Origin: JAHEEL01 sp039715165
GTDB lineage: Bacteria > Actinomycetota > Acidimicrobiia > Spongiisociales > UBA5794
NCBI GenBank assembly: GCA_039715165.1
Contig: JBDLHX010000094.1
Coordinates: forward strand, 1 to 8,979
DNA length: 8,979 bases
Direction: 5' to 3'
Part shown: positions 1 through 5,836 of the stretch, one piece after another
Layout of the letters: the number at the start of each line of letters is the position of its first letter
How positions within the stretch are numbered: the stretch's first letter is position 1
The notes under the pieces: generated by a model
The model's database searches: none
What the model was told of the DNA's origin: nothing
Seen by the model: only the letters and a program-made list of their open reading frames with translations
Made by a program: the position numbers and the translations under genes

Positions 1-640
1 GGTCGGGATCATCGGGGCGGGCCGCATCGGGTCCGCATACGCTCGCATGATGGTCGAGGGCTTCAAGATGAACCTCGTCTACTTCGACCTCTACCCCAAC
101 GAGACGCTCGAACAGTACGTCGCCGACTACTCGAGACTCCTCGTCGAGCACGGCGAAGATCCGGTAACGGTGCGCCGGGCCGACAGCATCGAGGACCTCC
201 TGGGCGCATCCGATGTCGTGAGTCTCCACACGGTGCTCGACGACAGCACCATTCACCTCATCAACGAGGAGCGCCTCGCGGCGATGAAGGACAACGGCAT
301 CCTCATCAACTCGAGTCGCGGCCCGATCGTCGACGAGGCCGCCCTCGTCGAGCACTGTCGCACGCATCCGCATTTCAGGGTTGGTCTCGACGTATACGAA
401 GACGAGCCGGCGATGAAGCCGGGGCTCGCGGAGCTCGACAACGTCGTGATCGTCCCGCACATTGCCTCCGCATCGAAGTGGACACGTGAGGGAATGGCCA
501 CGCTCGCTGCGGCCAATGTGGCCGCGATTCTCCAGGGGTATCCGCTGTGGGACAGCGACGACGTTCTTCCGTTCGTCTCGGGTGAGGTGCCGCAGGCCGC
601 CCCGAGCATCGTCAACGCCACCGAACTCGATCTCAACTAG
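1..640 (+). CDS. Hydroxypyruvate/glyoxylate reductase (D-2-hydroxyacid dehydrogenase, plant HPR1-like), 5' truncated
   Basis: The reading frame is open from base 2 and the start lies left of the window, so only the C-terminal 212 residues are visible. They begin at the Rossmann glycine motif GAGRIG (visible residues 5-10). An aspartate at the end of the next strand (D29 in YFD) suggests NADH rather than NADPH. The family catalytic residues are all present: R106 in SSRGP, E135 in DVYEDEP and H153 in VPHIASAS. From memory, long stretches (GRIGSAYARMMVEGFKMNL, IASASKWTREGMATLAA, the APSIVN tail) match plant peroxisomal HPR1 closely. The plant SKL targeting tail is absent, as expected in a bacterium. 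The likely reaction is cytosolic reduction of hydroxypyruvate to D-glycerate, or glyoxylate to glycolate. It is probably co-transcribed with the aminotransferase 16 bases downstream. Exact substrate preference cannot be read from sequence. Confidence 0.9.
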   Translation, partial: VGIIGAGRIGSAYARMMVEGFKMNLVYFDLYPNETLEQYVADYSRLLVEHGEDPVTVRRADSIEDLLGASDVVSLHTVLDDSTIHLINEERLAAMKDNGILINSSRGPIVDEAALVEHCRTHPHFRVGLDVYEDEPAMKPGLAELDNVVIVPHIASASKWTREGMATLAAANVAAILQGYPLWDSDDVLPFVSGEVPQAAPSIVNATELDLN

Positions 641-646
641 GAAGGG
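639..646 (+). promoter_or_regulatory. Ribosome binding site of the aminotransferase gene
   Basis: AGGAAGGG lies 10 bases before the ATG at 657 and overlaps the TAG stop (638-640) of the upstream reductase. It fixes the aminotransferase start at 657, although the frame stays open much further upstream, to 462. The overlap suggests coupled translation of the two genes. Confidence 0.75.
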
Positions 647-656
647 AACCATCACC

Positions 657-1850
657 ATGCGCATCGCCGATCGAATCTCCAATCTCGGGACGGAGACCGC
701 CTTCGCGGTCTCGGGAGAGGCCGCCGCATTCGCCGCTCAGGGCAACCGCGTCTACCCGTTCCACCTCGGGGACATCAACCTCCCAACGCCGTCGACCGTC
801 GTCGAAGGGGCCGAGAAGGCCATCGCAGACGGCAAGACGGGCTACTGCCCGAATGCCGGGATCCCACAACTGCGTGAGGCGCTCGCCGCCGATGTCGCTG
901 CCTCCCACAACACTGCCTACACGGCGGAGAACGTCGTGATCCAGCCGGGCGGGAAGCCCACCATCGGCAAGTTCATTCTCACGATGATGAACCCCGGCGA
1001 CGAAGTGCTGTATCCGAACCCCGGTTATCCGATCTACGAGTCGCAGATCGAGTTCAACGGCGGCGTCGCCGTTCCCTATGGGTACGTCGAAGGCGCCGAG
1101 AACTTCGAGTTCGACTTCGACTCGATCGAACGCGGCATCACCGACAAGACCCGCCTGCTCATCCTCAACGACCTCCAGAACCCGATGGGGGCCGAGTGCT
1201 CGATCGAGGAGCATGAGAAGCTCGCCGAGCTCGTCCGCAAGCACAACCTGTACGTCCTCGCCGACGAGGCCTACTTCGACATGCGCTACTCGGGGAAGAG
1301 CACCTCGTTCGTCGAGCAGCCGGGCATGGCTGAGCGCACCGTCGTGCTCTACACGTTCTCGAAGAAGTTCGCGATGACGGGGTGGCGCCTCGGTGCGAGC
1401 GTCGGGCCGAAGGAGATCGTCGACGTGATCGCCAAGATCAACGTCAACGACGAGTCGTGCTCGAATCACTTCATCCAGTACGGGGCCGTCGCCGGCCTCC
1501 TGGGTGACCAGAGCGAGCCCCAGGCGATCCTCGACGAGCTCGAAGCACGCCGGGACGCCACGGCCGATGGACTCAATGCCATCGACGGGATCCACACCTT
1601 CAAGCCGAACGCCACCTTCTACCTGTTCCCGAACGTCACCGAGCTGATGGAACGCAAAGGCATGAACGACTACGAAGAGTTCCGCCGTGCGGCGCTCCAC
1701 GCCACCGGCGTGTCGTTCACCTCACGTATCCACTTCGGCCGCGAACTCGAAGGCGAGCAGAACAAGTACATCCGCCTCGCCTACTCCGGCATCAACGTCC
1801 CCGACATCGAAGAAGGCCTGGGCCTGCTCAAGGAGTGGGCTGAGAAGTAG
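657..1850 (+). CDS. PLP-dependent class I/II aminotransferase
   Basis: This 397-residue fold-type I aminotransferase has the usual family length. Visible landmarks are the substrate loop GYCPNAGIPQLREAL, N175-P-M-G (the NPxG motif), D203 and Y206 in ADEAYF (cofactor ring contacts), and SKKFAMTGWRLG with K236 as the PLP Schiff-base lysine. R373 in YIRLAYSG is the expected carboxylate-binding arginine. It moves an amino group between an amino acid and a 2-oxoacid in the cytosol. The family includes aspartate, alanine and aromatic aminotransferases, so the substrate is not determined. The neighbouring hydroxypyruvate/glyoxylate reductase suggests serine, glycine or alanine chemistry, but this is inference. 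The ATG at 657 is chosen for its ribosome binding site and because homologous sequence begins there; the upstream extension lies inside the reductase gene. The stop codon is the first unit of a triplicated TAGAAAG repeat. Confidence 0.92.
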   Translation: MRIADRISNLGTETAFAVSGEAAAFAAQGNRVYPFHLGDINLPTPSTVVEGAEKAIADGKTGYCPNAGIPQLREALAADVAASHNTAYTAENVVIQPGGKPTIGKFILTMMNPGDEVLYPNPGYPIYESQIEFNGGVAVPYGYVEGAENFEFDFDSIERGITDKTRLLILNDLQNPMGAECSIEEHEKLAELVRKHNLYVLADEAYFDMRYSGKSTSFVEQPGMAERTVVLYTFSKKFAMTGWRLGASVGPKEIVDVIAKINVNDESCSNHFIQYGAVAGLLGDQSEPQAILDELEARRDATADGLNAIDGIHTFKPNATFYLFPNVTELMERKGMNDYEEFRRAALHATGVSFTSRIHFGRELEGEQNKYIRLAYSGINVPDIEEGLGLLKEWAEK

Positions 1851-1868
1851 AAAGTAGAAAGTAGAAAG
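1848..1868 (+). repeat. Three tandem TAGAAAG heptamers at the aminotransferase stop codon
   Basis: Three perfect copies of TAGAAAG run from the aminotransferase stop codon toward the terminator stem. Because the unit is seven bases long, its TAG falls in each of the three forward frames, so any ribosome reading this way meets a stop. On the minus strand the array reads as CTTTCTA repeats and supplies a pyrimidine-rich tail after the terminator hairpin. Confidence 0.85.
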
Positions 1869-1869
1869 A

Positions 1870-1898
1870 GGGCGGGGCCGCTGTTAGCGGCCCCGCCC
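1870..1898. terminator. Strong hairpin terminator between convergent genes, probably bidirectional
   Basis: A perfect 13-bp stem (1870-1882 GGGCGGGGCCGCT paired with 1886-1898) has a 3-base GTT loop. It lies 19 bases after the aminotransferase stop and 31 bases from the transketolase stop. On the plus strand only TTCT follows the stem. On the minus strand the stem is followed by TCTTTCTACTTTC, a better U-rich tail. It therefore probably serves the transketolase best while also stopping the left operon. Confidence 0.85.
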
Positions 1899-1927
1899 TT
1901 CTGCGCTACTGGGTTTCTGCGTTACTG
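1899..1927. repeat. 13-base near-perfect direct repeat after the transketolase stop
   Basis: TTCTGCGCTACTG (1899-1911) is repeated as TTCTGCGTTACTG (1915-1927) with one mismatch. The repeat fills the space between the terminator stem and the transketolase stop codon. Read from the transketolase side, each copy carries a stop triplet (TAA or TAG). It mirrors the heptamer repeat on the other side of the terminator. Confidence 0.7.
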
Positions 1928-1929
1928 AG

Positions 1930-4242
1930 CTACTTCTCGAGCGCCGCGAGGTACTCCTTGATGGCGGTCAACTGGCCCTCACCGTCGAGTCCGGCCTCGT
2001 GGACGACCATCTCGCCGACGCCCGATCCGAGGAAGTGGCCCTTCCGGAACGGATACAGGGTGTGTGCGCGTCCCAGATCACTCCGAATCCACCGGTGCAT
2101 CGTCGGCAGCGTGAAGCCGGTGATGCCCATTGCCTTCTGAGCGACCTCCTCGGGGAAGATCGCCTGCTGTTCCTCCTCTGCGAGCAGATCGAACAGTTCG
2201 GACGACGTGACGAGATAGACATCGAGATCGATCCCGGCCTCCTCCAGGAGGGGCAGGGTCTCGTCGACAAATGCGTAGGTCACCTCGGATCCCTGCAACA
2301 CGATGGCGCCGTCGGAGGTGCCTGAAGCAGCGCGTAGCTTGTAGAGGCCCTGCGCTGCCATGCCGGCCGGGGCTAACCCCAAAGCGTCGCGATCGGGGAC
2401 GATCTCCCCGGGACGGGTGACGAACGGGGCGATCAGCGCCGGGCGGGAGCGGAGCGCCTCCGACAGGAGCGGCCACACCTCCGCCGGCTCCCACGGGGTC
2501 AGGGTGATGCCGGTGCCGAGCGGGAAGTTCTCCGCCAGCAACTGCAGCGCCTGGGGATCAGCGTGCGTGGGGCCGTCTTCGCCGGTCTTCAGCCCAGCAT
2601 GGGCACAGACGAGCATGAACGGCCGGTAGGGGCCGGGTTCGGTCTCCTGACGCATCTGGTTTCCAATCGCGTGGAGCCGCGCCGAGATGTGACCGAGAGC
2701 CGCGAGGAAGGCTCCGTACGAGGCCACCGCTCCCACGTGGGTGCCGAAGGCTGACGCCCCTGAGAGCACGCCTGACAGCGCATCCTCACAGATGCCTCCG
2801 ACTGCGAGAGAACGTGCGTCTGGATTGTCGGTGCGGTGGTAGCTGCCGTCGGGGAAGCCGGCTGCTGCGTCCGAAATCGCCGTGGAGCCGAGCAGGTCTG
2901 CTGCTCCGACGAGGATGGCCCCGTTGGACGCCCGGTTCAGGTAGCCCATTGCCTTCCCGAGCGCCTGGCGGAGAGCCACCTTGTCGCCCGGTTTCAGCGC
3001 GATCTCGTCCGGTACATTCATCGGATCTGCCGCCGTGTACACCTGATCGACATCCGGTACTCCGTCCCGGAGCGTGCGTCCGCTGGCGTCCAGGCGGTCC
3101 TTTGCGACTGCGAGCCGATCCGCCATGACCGCGGTCATGGCGTCGGCTTCGAGGAGCGCCCTGTAGCGCTCCAGCGTCGCCCACTGTGCCGCTTCGATCG
3201 CCTCGGGATCCGACGGATCCGGCTTCTGCCAGGAGTCGACGCTGTCCCCGAAGAGGGTCCGCTGCGTATCCCGGAACTCCTCGCTGCACAGGGAGTGGCC
3301 GGCGCCGTGCGACTTCCTGCCTTCGATGCCGTACTGCCACCCTTTGGTGGTGCGGTAGACGATCGCCGTCGGCTGTCCGTTGTTTATCGACGCCGCCGTG
3401 CGTTGGGCGGTCAGCACGAGCCCGTAGTCGAACCCGTCCGGCACGTCGATGACGTTCCAGTCGTGGAGGTAGAAGAACTCCCGGGGGTCCCACTGCACGT
3501 AGTCGCCGGGCACGTCTCCTTCGCGGGTGACCGCATCCGAGTCGATCGAGGCCTGATTCCAGTCGACGTGTATCAGGGCGTTCGACAGGCCTGACGTACC
3601 GGCGAAGGCTGCTGCCTCGGCGACGCGTCCGGGGGTAAGGCCGCCCTCGCCCTCAATCAAGTGCACCGAAGGCGCGTCGGCACCGTACGCGTCGGCAGCC
3701 GCCAGTGCGAGTCCGAGCGAGGTCCCGACGCCGATTCCGGACGCACCGGTCGACAGCTTGACGAATGGCGTCGCCGGCGTTGGATGTCCATCGAGCGGCT
3801 TCGCGTTGAACTGCTGGAACAGCGGGGTCGGTTGCGTGATGTTGCGCCGGAAGCCGAGGAGATCCTCGAAGCGGAGTCGGAGCTTCTCGTCAGCGGGCAA
3901 CAGGTCGGGTCGGGCGATGCGGGCGACCTCGTCGCGCAGTGCCCACATGGCGTAGAGACCGAGCGCCTTGTGCCCGGCCGAGTAAGAGATCAGGTCCTGA
4001 TCGAGGCGGTTCGGGTCGCTGAGGTCGTAGTCCATACCGTCGAACAGGAGGCTGGTCACGATGTGCCCGGACGAGACCGAACCGCCCGGGTGACCGGACT
4101 GCGGATAGTTGAACAGCACGGCGCAGAGCGCCCGGTAGATCTCGTTGAAGCGCTCGAGGGCCTGGAGATCGTCCGGTACGTCCCCAGCCGCCTCCGACAC
4201 CTCTACCCACGTCGCCCTGCGCGGTCCGAACTCTCGACCCAT
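1930..4242 (-). CDS. Transketolase-like thiamine diphosphate enzyme
   Basis: This 770-residue protein is about 100 longer than typical transketolases (around 660-670). In order it shows SGHPGGS (49-55), the SAGHKALGLYAMWAL segment (89 on), a diphosphate-binding region GEGGLTPG (198-205) ending at N229, the catalytic Glu region GICEDAL with E486, and GEDGPTH (554-560). These match the transketolase layout of N-terminal, pyrimidine and C-terminal domains in one chain. Such enzymes move two-carbon ketol units between sugar phosphates in the cytosol. Some key residues are changed: the usual GDG is GEG (E199), and the usual EG after it is PG (P204). Substrate and even activity may therefore be non-standard. 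A phosphoketolase is less likely because its hallmark motifs are missing. The ATG is supported by a GAGGAG-type site 11 bases upstream. It is convergent with the aminotransferase and divergent from the esterase. Confidence 0.85.
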   Translation of the reverse strand: MGREFGPRRATWVEVSEAAGDVPDDLQALERFNEIYRALCAVLFNYPQSGHPGGSVSSGHIVTSLLFDGMDYDLSDPNRLDQDLISYSAGHKALGLYAMWALRDEVARIARPDLLPADEKLRLRFEDLLGFRRNITQPTPLFQQFNAKPLDGHPTPATPFVKLSTGASGIGVGTSLGLALAAADAYGADAPSVHLIEGEGGLTPGRVAEAAAFAGTSGLSNALIHVDWNQASIDSDAVTREGDVPGDYVQWDPREFFYLHDWNVIDVPDGFDYGLVLTAQRTAASINNGQPTAIVYRTTKGWQYGIEGRKSHGAGHSLCSEEFRDTQRTLFGDSVDSWQKPDPSDPEAIEAAQWATLERYRALLEADAMTAVMADRLAVAKDRLDASGRTLRDGVPDVDQVYTAADPMNVPDEIALKPGDKVALRQALGKAMGYLNRASNGAILVGAADLLGSTAISDAAAGFPDGSYHRTDNPDARSLAVGGICEDALSGVLSGASAFGTHVGAVASYGAFLAALGHISARLHAIGNQMRQETEPGPYRPFMLVCAHAGLKTGEDGPTHADPQALQLLAENFPLGTGITLTPWEPAEVWPLLSEALRSRPALIAPFVTRPGEIVPDRDALGLAPAGMAAQGLYKLRAASGTSDGAIVLQGSEVTYAFVDETLPLLEEAGIDLDVYLVTSSELFDLLAEEEQQAIFPEEVAQKAMGITGFTLPTMHRWIRSDLGRAHTLYPFRKGHFLGSGVGEMVVHEAGLDGEGQLTAIKEYLAALEK

Positions 4243-4465
4243 GATCAGCTCAACTCCTCACGTAACTCGTCCGATGGCGGCACGCGCTGAAGTTCTCGCG
4301 GCTTGCCTGTTGCAGTCGGGCCAGCCTACTTCGTCAGCAGATGCCCGACTTCGGCGAGGAGTGCAATTCTGCGGAGAGCGACGGATCCTTGGCTCCGTGT
4401 CAGAGCGCGATGAGTGCCGACCTGGGCGGCCTCGGGGAGTTGGAGAGGGACCTTCCGGGCTCTGG
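4243..4465. other. Divergent intergenic region without a recognisable gene
   Basis: About 220 bases separate the transketolase-like gene from the esterase promoter. Frames crossing it are extensions or shadows of neighbouring genes and have no ribosome binding site of their own. It must hold the transketolase promoter, but I could not pick a convincing minus-strand -35/-10 pair. The only structure noted is an imperfect 8-bp inverted repeat at 4381-4398. Confidence 0.5.
4253..4260 (-). promoter_or_regulatory. Ribosome binding site of the transketolase-like gene
   Basis: On the minus strand TGAGGAGT lies just upstream of the ATG at 4242, with GGAG ending 11 bases before it. No better start lies nearby, so it supports the chosen start. 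Confidence 0.65.
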
Positions 4466-4495
4466 TTGATCCCGGCATGTGGTCCCGTCTACTGT
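4466..4495 (+). promoter_or_regulatory. Candidate sigma70-type promoter of the esterase gene
   Basis: TTGATC (4466-4471) and TACTGT (4490-4495) are separated by 18 bases, matching the TTGA core of a -35 box and the TAnnnT form of an actinobacterial -10 box. A transcript would start near 4502, leaving a short leader with the ribosome binding site GGGAGG at 4513-4518. The position argues against translation from the ATG at 4479, which lies inside this promoter. Confidence 0.45.
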
Positions 4496-4512
4496 GCGGA
4501 TTGGGAGAGAAA

Positions 4513-4527
4513 GGGAGGTTGATGTGA
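4513..4527 (+). promoter_or_regulatory. Esterase ribosome binding site with overlapping ATG-TGA start-stop
   Basis: GGGAGG (4513-4518) lies five bases before the GTG start at 4524. An ATG at 4522-4524 in another frame is followed at once by TGA (4525-4527) and shares its last base with the GTG. The GTG frame encodes a signal peptide directly, so GTG is taken as the true start. The ATG can only give a start-stop dead end. Confidence 0.6.
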
Positions 4528-5615
4528 GTTCACATCAAACGCGTATCGGGCGGTGGCTTCTGGCCCTTGCCCTGTTCGCAGCGACAATCGGGTCGCTGGC
4601 CTTTGGGGGAGACGCGGCACTCGCTGCGTCGAAAGCTCACTGCACAACGACGATCGAACCGGGTGTTCACCAGCTCGATGTAGATGGCTGGGACGCGGTC
4701 GTGCCGGTTCCTGCCGAGGCAATACCGTGGGCTCCGGTTCCGCCGCTGCTCTACGTACCCGAGTCTGCGAGTGCCCGGAATGTGCCGTTGGTCGTTGTGC
4801 TGCATCCGTCCGGAAGCACGGGTGACGGCATGATCACCGGCTTCTACGAAGACAGTCGTCTCGTTGCTGATGAGCATGGGTTTGCGATGCTGTTGGTCTC
4901 GGGCGTGATCGGGCCGGTGTTCGGCGGTTTCGAGTGGATCGTGCCAGGTGTGCCGCTGTTCTATCGCGCACTTCCTGCGGATCCGCCCACGTACGCACCT
5001 CCTGGGGCACGAGACGACGTGGAGTTCATTGAAGCCGCCATCGATGCCGCCGCGGAAGAGATGTGCATCGACCTTGCCAGGGTGTACGTCACCGGATTCT
5101 CCGGTGGTGCGCGGATGGCCTCCCAGTTGGCTTGCGACCTGTCGGATCGTGTTGCTGCGGTGGCGCCGATCTCTGGGATCAGGTTCCCACTGGCATCCGA
5201 TGCCAATCTCGGGCTTCCACATTCACAAGACTGTGACCCGGTGCGCGCGGTCCCGATGGTGACGATCCACGGGCTGCTCGACACGGTGAATCCGTGGGCT
5301 AGTGGCACACCTGGAACGTCGTGGAGCTACTCGGGAGAGACCGCGGTCGAGCGTTGGGTCGACCACAACTCGTGTCGTGAGACGCCCTACGTGACGGCGA
5401 TGACCGACAACATCGATCTGCTCGAGTACCGGGCGTGTCACGGCAACGGCGATGTCACCGTGGCGATGGTCAAGAACGGTGAGCACAACGTTCCCGGGTT
5501 CTGGCTCCCGTGGGCACCAAACCCGAACCTGGAGGTTGATGGTTTCGAGTTGGCGTGGGATTTGCTCGCTTCGTACCGACTCCCCGGCAAGTACGTCGCC
5601 TCACTCAACAAGTAG
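4524..5615 (+). CDS. Secreted alpha/beta-hydrolase esterase, PHB depolymerase/LpqC-like
   Basis: From the GTG start this is a 363-residue exported protein. The N-terminus has arginines (R7, R10), a hydrophobic run at about residues 11-27 and an AxA-type cleavage site after about A34 (ALA|ASK). The mature part looks like the polyhydroxybutyrate depolymerase/feruloyl esterase-like group. It has LHPSG (93-97) at the oxyanion region, the nucleophile elbow GFSGG with S193, HGLLD with D253 as likely acid, and NGEHNVPG with H321 as likely base. Six cysteines (40, 181, 204, 237, 284, 305) fit disulfides in an exported enzyme. It probably hydrolyses an ester outside the cell, perhaps a polyester, aryl ester or plant-derived ester; the substrate is not determined. 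No lipobox cysteine follows the signal, so it is more likely free than a lipoprotein. It is preceded by its own candidate promoter and followed by a hairpin. Confidence 0.85.
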   Translation: MSSHQTRIGRWLLALALFAATIGSLAFGGDAALAASKAHCTTTIEPGVHQLDVDGWDAVVPVPAEAIPWAPVPPLLYVPESASARNVPLVVVLHPSGSTGDGMITGFYEDSRLVADEHGFAMLLVSGVIGPVFGGFEWIVPGVPLFYRALPADPPTYAPPGARDDVEFIEAAIDAAAEEMCIDLARVYVTGFSGGARMASQLACDLSDRVAAVAPISGIRFPLASDANLGLPHSQDCDPVRAVPMVTIHGLLDTVNPWASGTPGTSWSYSGETAVERWVDHNSCRETPYVTAMTDNIDLLEYRACHGNGDVTVAMVKNGEHNVPGFWLPWAPNPNLEVDGFELAWDLLASYRLPGKYVASLNK

Positions 5616-5629
5616 CACTTACCGACATC

Positions 5630-5664
5630 GCTGTGCCCGACAACCAGGCGTTGTCGGGCACAGC
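5630..5664 (+). terminator. Perfect 15-bp hairpin after the esterase gene
   Basis: GCTGTGCCCGACAAC (5630-5644) pairs perfectly with 5650-5664 around a 5-base CAGGC loop. It begins 14 bases after the esterase stop, where a terminator would be expected. No T-run follows (CGCGCACCC), as is common for actinobacterial terminators. It could also be a copy of a dispersed palindromic repeat. Confidence 0.6.
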
Positions 5665-5815
5665 CGCGCACCCATCACCGCCCACAACCGGCATTCTCTG
5701 CGGTCGATCGGTATGTGACGCGGGCATGTGGGCGGCGTGGCCTTGATCTGGCTCACACCCGAAGGAATCTCGTCTCCGAGTGCCGATTCGTGCGTTTCTT
5801 GTCACACCCCCCTGA
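5665..5815. other. Intergenic stretch upstream of the DUF222/HNH gene
   Basis: About 150 bases lie between the hairpin and the SOS-controlled promoter. I see no gene, no ribosome binding site and no repeat in it. A TTGTCA at 5799-5804 resembles a -35 box but is only 11 bases from the -10 candidate. Confidence 0.5.
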
Positions 5816-5821
5816 TACGAT
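5816..5821 (+). promoter_or_regulatory. Candidate -10 box giving a leaderless DUF222/HNH transcript
   Basis: TACGAT fits the TAnnnT form of an actinobacterial -10 box. It lies seven bases before the ATG at 5829, so transcription would start at or next to the start codon. No Shine-Dalgarno sequence lies upstream of the ATG, which agrees with leaderless translation. A good -35 at normal spacing is not visible. Confidence 0.45.
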
Positions 5822-5836
5822 CGAACACATGTTCGA
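5821..5836 (+). promoter_or_regulatory. LexA (SOS) box over the DUF222/HNH start codon
   Basis: TCGAACACATGTTCGA matches the mycobacterial/actinobacterial LexA consensus TCGAAC-N4-GTTCGA in both half-sites. The ATG at 5829-5831 lies across the spacer and right arm, and the candidate -10 box abuts the left arm. Bound LexA would block promoter and start together, so expression is expected only after DNA damage. Confidence 0.75.

Noticed and set aside
462..656. Possible N-terminal extension of the aminotransferase
   Set aside because: It overlaps the reductase in another frame, has unrelated arginine/proline-rich composition, and a good ribosome binding site precedes the ATG at 657.
633..1700. 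Long open frame of 355 codons on the minus strand
   Set aside because: It lies wholly antisense to the well-supported aminotransferase and resembles no known protein. Such shadows are common in GC-rich DNA.
1930..4242. Phosphoketolase reading of the transketolase-like gene, suggested by its length
   Set aside because: The motif order (GHPGG, GEDGPTH) is that of transketolase, and the characteristic phosphoketolase motifs are not seen.
4381..4398. Imperfect inverted repeat ACGGATCC-TT-GGCTCCGT as an operator
   Set aside because: The arms have a mismatch and are short, no regulator gene is nearby, and such repeats arise by chance in GC-rich DNA.
4479..4523. Earlier ATG start for the esterase
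   Set aside because: It lies inside the candidate promoter, lacks a ribosome binding site, and would put charged residues before the signal peptide.
5799..5804. TTGTCA as -35 box of the DUF222/HNH gene
   Set aside because: Only 11 bases separate it from the -10 candidate, too short for a normal sigma70 promoter.
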